Shown here one piece after another: positions 37,001 through 44,662 of a stretch of 64,000 nt of DNA. This stretch comes from Acidobacteriota bacterium (GTDB taxonomy: Bacteria; Acidobacteriota; Terriglobia; Acidiferrales; UBA7541): positions 186,001-250,000 of the forward strand of contig JABCZD010000003.1 in assembly GCA_013289855.1 (NCBI GenBank), in the 5' to 3' direction. The notes beneath the pieces were generated by a model. It searched no databases and was not told the DNA's origin. It saw only the letters and a list, made by a program, of their open reading frames with translations. Each line of letters opens with the position of its first letter. Within the stretch, counting starts at the first letter, position 1. The position numbers and the translations under genes are program-made.

Positions 37001-38668
37001 TCATGCTGTGGCTAGCGGAGGATCCAGCACCGTCACGGGAACATCCTCCACGGGTATCGCGATATTCTCTCCGGCGCCGTCTGGTCCCACGTAGGTCCAG
37101 ACAAAAAGGATAGCGGAAATCAGCACGCAGAGCCAAGCGAACCAATCGCCGAACCGCGTGTATATCGTTTGGTCGGTGCGGAAATCGTAGGGCAAATTCG
37201 CGGCGGCGCGCACGTCGGGAGGCAACGGGCGATAAATTCTTCCATACGGATCGATCGAGACCGTGAAGCCGTTATTTGTGGAACGGATGATCCAGCGGCG
37301 ATTTTCGGCCGCGCGCACGCGCACCATACGCAGATGTTGTTCCGCCGCGGCCGAACGGCCGAACCAGCCATCGTTGGAAATATTGATGAACAGTTGCGCG
37401 CCATCTTTCGCAAAGGTGCGAATCTCGCCGGGAAAGATGGCCTCATAACAAATAAACGTGCCAAAAGAATATTCGCTCGGCAACTTGCCCACCGCGTATT
37501 CCTTGCCCTTGGCAAAACCGCCGATCTCGCTCGACACGTTGGCCACCACGCGTTGCAGCAGCGGAAAGGGCTCGTACTCACCGAACGGCACGAGATGAAT
37601 TTTGTCGTAGGTGTATACGCGTTGGCCCTGCGGATCGATCAGGACGGCGCTGTTGTAGGGAATCTGATGGCCGCTCAGCTTGCCGCTGGCCGCCGGCATT
37701 TTGCGCCACTCCACCACACCGGCCAGGAAGGGATGACCGAAGCGAATGGCCATCGACGAAGCCAGGGTGGCGAATTGCGGGTCCTCTTCCGAGAAGGGTG
37801 CGGGCGCTTCCGGCCACACCAGCAAATCGGGTTTGCTGACGCCGTCACTCTTGAGACTCAAACGCTCCACGTCGCGCATTTCGGCGGCGTGCTGCTGAAA
37901 CCAATCGGATTCATAGGACGGTGACTCAGGAAAATTCAGTTGCACCGCGCGCGCCACGTGATTCGCAGAGGCGGCCGGAACGAGCCGCGGCGCAATCGCA
38001 TACAAAACCAGGAGCGCGACGCTCGCGCCGGCAAATATGGCCACGCGATTTCTGGCGCGCGGCGCGGCGGCGCCATCCGTCCACGCCAGCAATCCGTTGA
38101 AACAAACCATCAGGAAAGAAAGCCCGTAAACGCCGGTGATGCTGGTGAGTTGCAAAAGTCCAAGATTTGCTCCGGCGGAATATCCCAGCAGGTTCCAGGG
38201 AAAACCAATGTCCGGCGTGCGGCCGTGCAAAAATTCCGCGGCTACCCAAATGAATGGCGCGCCCATGCACGCGACGACAATGCTGCGCTGCGCGAGGCGA
38301 TTCACCAGCCAGGCAAACGCGCCACAGGCGAACCCCCACAGCGAAGCGACCATGAGCAGCAAACCCCAACTTGCGACGCGCGGAACATCGCCGTGAACGG
38401 AAAGGACCGCGGCGATCCACGCTTCCGAACACACGGAGAAAATCACGCCGTGCAGAAATCCGCAGGCAAAGGCCACGCGCGGACGCGCGCCAAACAAAAC
38501 CACCATCAGGATGCCGACACAAATCCAGGCGTAAATCGCCAGATAAAATCCCATGAAAGAAAGCGATAGCGCCGCCCCAGAAACCGCGGCAATGACCAGG
38601 CGCAACGCGGCGGGCGTTTCAGAGTTGGGATGTGGACGGAGGAAAGAGAGCCAGCGGCCAGCGGACAT
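37001..38668 (-). CDS. lnt: Apolipoprotein N-acyltransferase
   Basis: The protein has 555 residues. The N-terminal half has several membrane segments (SGAALSLSFMGFYLAIYAWI and following), and a periplasmic nitrilase-like domain follows. The catalytic triad is visible: Glu in LLVWPEAPAPF, Lys in YTYDKIHLVPFGEYEP, and Cys in TFICYEAIFPGE. A final membrane helix (WFAWLCVLISAILFVWTYVG) is present. It adds the third acyl chain to lipoproteins, as in diderm bacteria with Lol-type sorting. Its ATG overlaps the stop codon of the SPOR gene by one base, so it is part of the slipin-SPOR-lnt run. Confidence 0.95.
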   Translation of the reverse strand: MSAGRWLSFLRPHPNSETPAALRLVIAAVSGAALSLSFMGFYLAIYAWICVGILMVVLFGARPRVAFACGFLHGVIFSVCSEAWIAAVLSVHGDVPRVASWGLLLMVASLWGFACGAFAWLVNRLAQRSIVVACMGAPFIWVAAEFLHGRTPDIGFPWNLLGYSAGANLGLLQLTSITGVYGLSFLMVCFNGLLAWTDGAAAPRARNRVAIFAGASVALLVLYAIAPRLVPAASANHVARAVQLNFPESPSYESDWFQQHAAEMRDVERLSLKSDGVSKPDLLVWPEAPAPFSEEDPQFATLASSMAIRFGHPFLAGVVEWRKMPAASGKLSGHQIPYNSAVLIDPQGQRVYTYDKIHLVPFGEYEPFPLLQRVVANVSSEIGGFAKGKEYAVGKLPSEYSFGTFICYEAIFPGEIRTFAKDGAQLFINISNDGWFGRSAAAEQHLRMVRVRAAENRRWIIRSTNNGFTVSIDPYGRIYRPLPPDVRAAANLPYDFRTDQTIYTRFGDWFAWLCVLISAILFVWTYVGPDGAGENIAIPVEDVPVTVLDPPLATA

Positions 38669-39342
38669 CAGTGTTTCACAATGGCTTTGAAGCCCGCGGC
38701 GTCCAAGCCTTTTTTGGCGGCGTCGACAGATTTTTGATCCGCGTAGGGACCAACCTGTACGCGAAAAAATTTATCGTCTTGCGCGGTTACCACAAACGCG
38801 GGGAATTTTTGTTTTTGCAGGCGCGTGGCTAAATCGAACGCGTCGGTCTGATTTTTTAGAGCGGCCACTTGCAGCGTGACCGATCCGCTGGGAATCATTG
38901 GAGCGGCGACCGGCTTGTTCCGCGGAGCTGCGGCAACAGGGGCAGAAGTATTTTTCACCACGGCCGGCGGATTTCTTTGCGGAGCCGGATCGCTGGCCGG
39001 AGCTTGCAGGCGATCGTTCTGATTTTTCGCGCCGTCAAATTCGTGAACATCCCAACTGGGATTGCTGGGTTTCGCATCGCTCGGCGGAGTCTGCGCCGGC
39101 AGTGGCGCGGCGGCATTGGGATGTTTTCCGGGCAAGGGCTTGGGAGCGGTGAACGGATCCAGACCACCGATCTTGGGCAGGCGATCGGCTAAGACATTGC
39201 CGTCGTACTGGCCGCGGCCCATGAAAAACCCGAGCGCGAAAAAAACCCCGGAAAAAAGAAGAATCAACACGAATAGAATGATTACGTGCCGGCCTTCCAG
39301 CACGCGATCCCCTACTCCTCCGGATTTTCGGCGTACCGCCAT
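38668..39342 (-). CDS. SPOR-domain membrane protein
   Basis: The protein has 224 residues. One N-terminal membrane helix (HVIILFVLILLFSGVFFALG) is followed by a Pro-rich periplasmic linker of about 100 residues and a C-terminal SPOR domain (SVTLQVAALKNQTDAFDLAT, then FFRVQVGPYADQKSVDAAKK). SPOR domains bind denuded glycan strands of septal peptidoglycan, so a role near the division site is likely (family knowledge). It starts two bases after the slipin stop and overlaps lnt by one base. Confidence 0.9.
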   Translation of the reverse strand: MAVRRKSGGVGDRVLEGRHVIILFVLILLFSGVFFALGFFMGRGQYDGNVLADRLPKIGGLDPFTAPKPLPGKHPNAAAPLPAQTPPSDAKPSNPSWDVHEFDGAKNQNDRLQAPASDPAPQRNPPAVVKNTSAPVAAAPRNKPVAAPMIPSGSVTLQVAALKNQTDAFDLATRLQKQKFPAFVVTAQDDKFFRVQVGPYADQKSVDAAKKGLDAAGFKAIVKH

Positions 39343-39344
39343 CT

Positions 39345-40115
39345 TTACTTCTGTGCCCCCCCGAGCGATCTAGTCCACTGATTAATAATATCGATGGGTA
39401 GCGGAAACACAATCGTTGTGTTCTTCTCGACACCTATCTCGGTCAGGGTCTGGAGGTAACGCAGCTGGATGGCGGTGGGCTGAGTTTCGAGAACCTTGGC
39501 GGCGTCGGCTAGTTTTTGCGAGGCTTCGAATTCGCCGTCGGCGTGAATCACTTTGGCGCGGCGCTCACGCTCGGCTTCCGCCTGGCGTGCGATGGCGCGT
39601 TGCATCTGCTCGGGTATGTCCACTTGTTTGACTTCCACTTTGCTGACCTTGACGCCCCAGGGCTCGGTGTCCTGATCGAGAATGACCTGCAGCTTGGCGT
39701 TTACGCGGTCGCGTTGCGAGAGAATTTCGTCCAGTTCAAATTGACCGACGACGCTGCGGATGGTGGTCTGCGCCAACTGGGAAACCGCGTACTGATAATT
39801 TTGCACTTGCGACAGCGCCATGTTGGCATCGACGACGCGGAAATAACATACGGCGTTTACTTTAACGGAGACGTTGTCGCGGGTGATGATGTCTTGTGGC
39901 GGGACGTCGAGCGTTTCGATGCGGAGCGGGATGCGATAGAGAGTTTCTATGGGCCAGAAGACTAAATTTAAGCCGGCACCCTTGGCGATGGGCAACAGGC
40001 GGCCGAGGCGGAGGACTACGCCGCGCTCCCATTCCTTGATGATGTAGAGGGAATTCCAGAACCAGATTAAGAAGATTCCGATGATGATTACGACGCCTAC
40101 GAATCCGATTTCCAT
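39345..40115 (-). CDS. SPFH/stomatin-family slipin
   Basis: The protein has 256 residues. A single N-terminal membrane segment (VGVVIIIGIFLIWFWNSLYI) precedes the SPFH domain: EWERGVVLRLGRL, then TLDVPPQDIITRDNVSVKVN and the helical ARQAEAERERRAKVIHADGE, the usual oligomerisation helix. Slipins of this type pair with NfeD proteins, which are encoded just upstream. The ATG at 40115 has GGAGG upstream. The start was shortened from an open frame to 40163. Confidence 0.93.
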   Translation of the reverse strand: MEIGFVGVVIIIGIFLIWFWNSLYIIKEWERGVVLRLGRLLPIAKGAGLNLVFWPIETLYRIPLRIETLDVPPQDIITRDNVSVKVNAVCYFRVVDANMALSQVQNYQYAVSQLAQTTIRSVVGQFELDEILSQRDRVNAKLQVILDQDTEPWGVKVSKVEVKQVDIPEQMQRAIARQAEAERERRAKVIHADGEFEASQKLADAAKVLETQPTAIQLRYLQTLTEIGVEKNTTIVFPLPIDIINQWTRSLGGAQK

Positions 40116-40169
40116 TTTGTGCCTCCGATGCGAGAACGGTGCAGCGAGAAAACCCGAGACCACAAGCAG

Positions 40170-40193
40170 GCCGATCTGAAGATCGGCACCTAC
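40170..40193 (-). repeat. Dispersed GTAG-tagged palindrome, variant arms
   Basis: On the minus strand the tag GTAGGT is followed by arms GCCGATCT and AGATCGGC with a TC centre. The same layout appears in the other copies, but here with different arms. Confidence 0.8.
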
Positions 40194-40273
40194 ATAGAAT
40201 CACAGCAAAACCCGGCCGGGGGCAAAAGCAGTTCCCTCAGGCGCTAAAGCGCATTGGTAGCCAAGCACTTAAT

Positions 40274-40297
40274 GTCGGAGCTAAAGCTCCGACCCAC
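40274..40297 (-). repeat. Dispersed palindrome, variant arms
   Basis: On the minus strand the tag GTGG is followed by arms GTCGGAGCT and AGCTCCGAC with a TT centre. It lies 80 bases from the previous copy and in the same orientation. Confidence 0.8.
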
Positions 40298-40379
40298 AAA
40301 ACAGAGCGCCTTTCGCACAGAGTGTCTTTTCGCAGCCCGTGAAGCCGGGCCCTCCCAAAAGCAAAGGCAAGACTCCAAA

Positions 40380-41756
40380 TCAACTCGTGGTTACCGGTTC
40401 CACGAAAAGTTGCAGGCCCTCGATGCGCAAAACTCGTACTGTGCTTCCGGGCGGTACCGGTTGCTGGCTGATGGCGCGCCATAGCTCGCCGTGAATGCGG
40501 ATTATGCCTTCCGCGCCTGCGGGTAATGCTTCTACTACTATTCCTTGCTCGCCTAGCAATTCTTCTTTGCCGGTGGCGGACTTCCATTTGCGCGAGCGGA
40601 GCACCAGGCGCATCAAGAAGACGGCGATGAGCGCGAAGGGCAGCGTTACGGCCAGTGAGACGAAGAAGCTGACGCCGAAACCCGTCAGTGGGGAGCGTAT
40701 CAAAAACATGGCGCCCAGCAACATGGAAACAATGCCGCCGGCGGCGAGCACGCCGTGGCTGGTGAATTTTGCTTCCATGATAAAGAAGGCCAGCGCCAGG
40801 AGAATCAGGAACACACCGGCTAGATTTACCGGAAGGAAGTGCATGGCGTAGAGCGCGAGAATCAGGCAGATGCCGCCGATGACGCCAGGGGCGATGACGC
40901 CGGGATGAGTAAATTCGGTGTACAGACCGAGGACGCCGACAATCAGGAGCACGAAGAAGATATCCGGCTCAACGAGGCGGGACAAGAATTTTTCGCGCGA
41001 AGAAAGCTCGAAAGAAGTTTGCACTGGATTGTGCAGAGCGAGCGTGACTTTGCTGCCGTCAAAGCGCGTGATGGTGCGACCGTCGAGCTGACGCAAGAGA
41101 TCGTCGACGGAATTGGCGATGAGATCGATCATTTTTGCGTCGAGGGCTTCTTTGTCGGTGAAGGCTTTGGCGTCGGTGATGGCGGTTTCCGCGAGAGTGG
41201 GATTGCGGCCACGCTTTTCCGTGAAGCTCCGGAGAAAAGCCATGGCGTCGTTGTTAATTTTCTTGCGAAAGACTTCGTCAAGCTGCGTGGGAACACCACC
41301 GAAGACCATGATCGGCGAAGCTGCGCCGGTGTGCGTTCCCGGGGCCATAGCGGCGATGTCCGCGGAGAGCAAAATATAAAACCCCGCGGAGGCTCCGCGC
41401 GCGCCGTTGGGCGTGACGTAGACGGCGACCGGAACTGGCGACGCGAGAATGTGCTGAACGATATCTTTCATGGAGTCGCTTAGGCCGCCGGGAGTGTCCA
41501 TGGTGATGACCACCAGAGCGGCGTGACGCTGGGCGGCATCGGTCAGGCCTTCGTCCAGATAGGTGGCGAGGATGGGTTCGACGTCGCCGTCGATGTGCAG
41601 GACGGAGACTAACGGGGCGGGCGCGGCGGGTTGATCGGCGCTGGAAAAGGCGACGCCCACGCAAAGAGTCACTAGCACCAGCAACAGCGCGGCTGGCAAG
41701 AGCCCCGCGGAAAGACGGGCACGGCATGCCGTGCCCCTACGGATTTTGTGCGTCAC
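40380..41756 (-). CDS. NfeD-family membrane serine protease (ClpP-class)
   Basis: The protein has 458 residues. A signal/anchor is followed by a ClpP-like protease domain (VLHIDGDVEPILATYLDEGL, DTPGGL, then the catalytic Ser in GARGASAGFYI), four to five membrane helices (ALYAMHFLPVNLAGVFLILL and neighbours), and a C-terminal NfeD OB-fold domain (GEQGIVVEALPAGAEGIIRI). Such proteases cleave stomatin-family partners, and the slipin gene follows. A dispersed palindrome lies within codons 5-13 (translated RRGTACRA), just before the signal helix. Its ATG overlaps the upstream TPR gene by four bases. Confidence 0.93.
   Translation of the reverse strand: MTHKIRRGTACRARLSAGLLPAALLLVLVTLCVGVAFSSADQPAAPAPLVSVLHIDGDVEPILATYLDEGLTDAAQRHAALVVITMDTPGGLSDSMKDIVQHILASPVPVAVYVTPNGARGASAGFYILLSADIAAMAPGTHTGAASPIMVFGGVPTQLDEVFRKKINNDAMAFLRSFTEKRGRNPTLAETAITDAKAFTDKEALDAKMIDLIANSVDDLLRQLDGRTITRFDGSKVTLALHNPVQTSFELSSREKFLSRLVEPDIFFVLLIVGVLGLYTEFTHPGVIAPGVIGGICLILALYAMHFLPVNLAGVFLILLALAFFIMEAKFTSHGVLAAGGIVSMLLGAMFLIRSPLTGFGVSFFVSLAVTLPFALIAVFLMRLVLRSRKWKSATGKEELLGEQGIVVEALPAGAEGIIRIHGELWRAISQQPVPPGSTVRVLRIEGLQLFVEPVTTS
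41717..41740 (-). repeat. Palindrome inside the nfeD coding start
   Basis: On the minus strand the tag GTAG is followed by GGGCACGGCA and TGCCGTGCCC, a perfect 20-base palindrome. It is translated as part of the NfeD N-terminus. It belongs to the same tag-plus-palindrome family. Confidence 0.8.
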
Positions 41757-43579
41757 TGGGTGCCTCCATTGGGACGAGTGTCTGCGGACTTGGGGCCTTG
41801 CAGGTGGTCCAGTAATTCTTTGGCTTCGGTGTAGTTCGGGGCTAGTTTTAGGGCGTGCTGCAATTCCGCGCGGGCTAGGTCTGGTTTTTTCTGCTCAAGG
41901 TAAATCCGCGCCAGGGTGAGGCGGGTAACCGGGGAATCCCGCGCTTGCAGCGCGGCTTGCAGTTGGGCGACGGCTTCGTCCAGTTTCCCTTGCCTACGGG
42001 CGATGTCCGCCAGGCCGCGATGGGCCGCGGAGCTGGCGCCATTGAGGGCCAGGGCAGCGTGAAACTCGCGCTCCGCCGCATCGAGATGGCCCGCGGACAT
42101 TTCTTGCCGGGCTTGCTGGATATGGGCCTCGGCGGAATTAACCATCGGACCTGAGGGGTTGACGGAGGCGATTTCCGCCATCTTGATTTCCTGGCGCAGT
42201 TCGGTGGCGTCCAGTTCGGTTTTGACGCGAGCCATGTGGGTAAGCGCGTCGGCCTTGGCGTCCATGTGGACGGCCGGCAGCCCGCTCGGGCCAAATGCTT
42301 CGGTGGCGGCGATGCGTTCCTGGTCGGCTTCCTGTTTGCGTCCGGCCTTATCCAGAGAAAAAATCAAGAGAGCGCGATCTTCGGCATTGTCTGGTTCGCG
42401 TTCGGACGCTTCGCGAAAATAGCCCGCGGCGTTGCCAGGATCGTTCGCCTGTAGTGCAAGCAATCCCAGGTTGAAGGGATAGTCGTCTTCGTCGGGATCG
42501 AGATCGGCGGCGCGTTGCAAATCGGTTTGCGCTCCGGAGGCGTCGCCAAGGCGGGCTTTGGCGAGCGCCAGATTGTTGAGAATTTCGGGCAGGTCGCCAC
42601 CGGAGACGGCGCTGGCGATGTGGGCATCGCCGGAAGCGCTTTCACGCAAGGCTTCGCGCAAGGAGGTGAAGACTTCTTGTGCGCGATCCGGCTGACTGAG
42701 GAGCAAATGACAGACGCCGGTGGCGAAGACAGCTTCCGCGTAACGATCGTGGGTTTTCGGGATGCGCGCGTACCAGGTCATCGCGGCATTGCAATCGCGG
42801 CGCGAGAAATAGACTTCGCCGAGCCAAAAGTCCGGCTCCGGCCAATCGGGTTCGAGTTTTGCGGCTTCGCGCAGTTCGCGGAGGCGCACGTCGTCGGCGG
42901 CGGCGAGCAAGCCGCGGACGTAATGTTCGAAGGCGTCGAGGCGCAGCGGGCGCTGCTTTTTGGCGAACTCGTTGAGGCTCCAAGGATAGGCGTGTTCGCT
43001 GGACGAGAGGGTGCGCCAGGCGAGACGCGTTTGCAGATCCATCAGGGTATCCAGCGGGCCGGACTCGCGGGCTACCGGTAGCAACGCCGGAGGGCTCACG
43101 CGCAAGATGCGGGATTCGACCGTGAGCGTGGTGCCGTCGGAAATAAAATTTCCGAAGACTACGAAGTCAACGTCGAGATCTTCGGCGATGCGGAGCATGG
43201 TGGCGCGGCTTAGTTTTGCTCCGGGAGGGAGTCCGTAGCGATCGAGTTCGTTAATGCGGCCCTGGTGGGAATAGACTTCTTCGCCGGCGGCGGAGAGGCG
43301 GAGGATGGTTAGTTCTTCGAGGCCTTCGCCGAGCCAATCGAGGTGCGACGAGGCGCCAGCGTTTTCGAAGGGGAAGACGAGAAAAATTCCAGCGTGATTC
43401 GTTACGGCCGCGCGCGGGGTGGTGATGATGCGCTGGGCGGCGGAGGCGGTTTGGAGGAGGGCGCAGAAAAACAGAATGCAAAGCGACAATACCCGCAAGA
43501 ATCGGAGCAGTGACGCATCAAAACCCTGATTCGGGGACGTGCGGGGCGCAAGGCTGTGGGGTGCTTGGTGGCCTGCCAT
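41753..43579 (-). CDS. TPR protein with TolB-like/FlgO-like N-terminal domain
   Basis: The protein has 608 residues. A signal peptide or anchor (SLCILFFCALLQTASA) is followed by a domain of about 110 residues with FLVFPFENAGASSHLDWLGE and VDFVVFGNFISDG, as in TolB-N/FlgO-type periplasmic proteins. At least seven tetratricopeptide repeats follow (for example FNLGLLALQANDPGNAAGYF). It is likely a periplasmic scaffold. It overlaps nfeD (ATGA), so it is translated together with it. A TACAAT lies about nine bases before the ATG, suggesting a very short leader. Confidence 0.8.
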   Translation of the reverse strand: MAGHQAPHSLAPRTSPNQGFDASLLRFLRVLSLCILFFCALLQTASAAQRIITTPRAAVTNHAGIFLVFPFENAGASSHLDWLGEGLEELTILRLSAAGEEVYSHQGRINELDRYGLPPGAKLSRATMLRIAEDLDVDFVVFGNFISDGTTLTVESRILRVSPPALLPVARESGPLDTLMDLQTRLAWRTLSSSEHAYPWSLNEFAKKQRPLRLDAFEHYVRGLLAAADDVRLRELREAAKLEPDWPEPDFWLGEVYFSRRDCNAAMTWYARIPKTHDRYAEAVFATGVCHLLLSQPDRAQEVFTSLREALRESASGDAHIASAVSGGDLPEILNNLALAKARLGDASGAQTDLQRAADLDPDEDDYPFNLGLLALQANDPGNAAGYFREASEREPDNAEDRALLIFSLDKAGRKQEADQERIAATEAFGPSGLPAVHMDAKADALTHMARVKTELDATELRQEIKMAEIASVNPSGPMVNSAEAHIQQARQEMSAGHLDAAEREFHAALALNGASSAAHRGLADIARRQGKLDEAVAQLQAALQARDSPVTRLTLARIYLEQKKPDLARAELQHALKLAPNYTEAKELLDHLQGPKSADTRPNGGTQ

Positions 43580-43757
43580 TTCACTTCATTGTAACAGACC
43601 GGTTGCGGCGTGATTCATTGGTTCGAATTCTTCAGGGGTACATGTACGGCCATCGCTACGAATGTGTCGGTGCTGGCTGCGTGCATGGACACGTTGGACC
43701 GTACCACGGCGACAACTTCGGAAAGCGGCCGCTACAAAATCAAATGCCGGGATCGCG

Positions 43758-44648
43758 TTAGTGTTGGGCGACCGGGTCTGACGGCTTGGGGGCTAGGGCG
43801 TCCTGGACTTCTGGGAGCTTCAGATACGCTGCGAAGACCGGGTCGGACTTGGCGGCGGCTAGCACCGTGAAGCCTTCGTCTTTGGCTTTGCGAAGATAGA
43901 TTATGCAGCGCTCGAGGTTGCCGGCTTCGGCGAAGGATTTGGCCAGCAGGAAATAGAAGCGGCCGCGATCGCCGACGGAGCGGTCCTGAAGGACGGAGCC
44001 GGCGCGCGAGCCGTGCTGTTCGAAGAATTGGGGATCGAGCGCGAGAGCCTGGCGGAAAGAAGCGATGGACTCTTCGTATTTCTTGTCCGCAAAGTAGGCG
44101 TAGGCCAGATTGCTGTAGAGCACAGGCATGTCCTGGCGGAGTCGGATGGCCTTCTGATAGGCGCGAATGGCTTTGCCGTAACGCTTGCGCTGATACCAGA
44201 CGGTGCCGATATTATTTTCCGCGTCGGCGTAAGTGGGATCGACTTTGACGGCGCGCTCGTAGCACTTGATGGCGAGGGTGAGCGCGGTCTGCTGATGCAG
44301 CGAGATGCCGAGCTTGTTGAGATACACGGCGCTGTGAGGATCGGCGTCCGACAAGCGCTTGAAGATCATGGAGGCTTCGCGATAGTCCTTGCGGATCATG
44401 TAGAGATCGGCCATCTGCTCGTCGGTGAGCGTGGGACGCACAACGATGACGGCAGGATCGGGCGCGGAAGGAACTTGCGACTGCGATTGCGGGAGACTCA
44501 GACGCGGAATAGAAGCGACCGTGGAAGATGCGACGCTCGCGACGTCGCTCGGGACCGCGGCGGTCTCCGTGAATGTTTGTGCGGAAGATGAGACGGTGAA
44601 ACTGAAGAGAAGCAAACCCGCGAGAAACGCCACTAAATTGCGGTTCAT
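43758..44648 (-). CDS. Secreted TPR protein
   Basis: The protein has 296 residues. A signal peptide (NLVAFLAGLLLFSFTVSSSA) precedes a Ser/Pro-rich stretch and about six TPRs (YLNKLGISLHQQTALTLAIK, AENNIGTVWYQRKRYGKAIR and others). The ATG at 44648 follows AAGGAGG; longer open frame was rejected because it overlaps the PBP gene. It starts 14 bases after the PBP stop and probably belongs to the same transcript. Its role may be in envelope assembly or lipoprotein interaction; no catalytic motif is present. Confidence 0.85.
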   Translation of the reverse strand: MNRNLVAFLAGLLLFSFTVSSSAQTFTETAAVPSDVASVASSTVASIPRLSLPQSQSQVPSAPDPAVIVVRPTLTDEQMADLYMIRKDYREASMIFKRLSDADPHSAVYLNKLGISLHQQTALTLAIKCYERAVKVDPTYADAENNIGTVWYQRKRYGKAIRAYQKAIRLRQDMPVLYSNLAYAYFADKKYEESIASFRQALALDPQFFEQHGSRAGSVLQDRSVGDRGRFYFLLAKSFAEAGNLERCIIYLRKAKDEGFTVLAAAKSDPVFAAYLKLPEVQDALAPKPSDPVAQH

Positions 44649-44662
44649 GGCGAACCTCCTTT

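Larger units (their letters stand above)
40116..40379. other. 264-base gap between nfeD and slipin, with two palindromes
   Basis: The nfeD and slipin genes are often adjacent without a gap. Here a 264-base gap holds two dispersed palindromes (40170-40193 and 40274-40297) and no gene. Whether the two genes are still co-transcribed is open. Confidence 0.5.
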
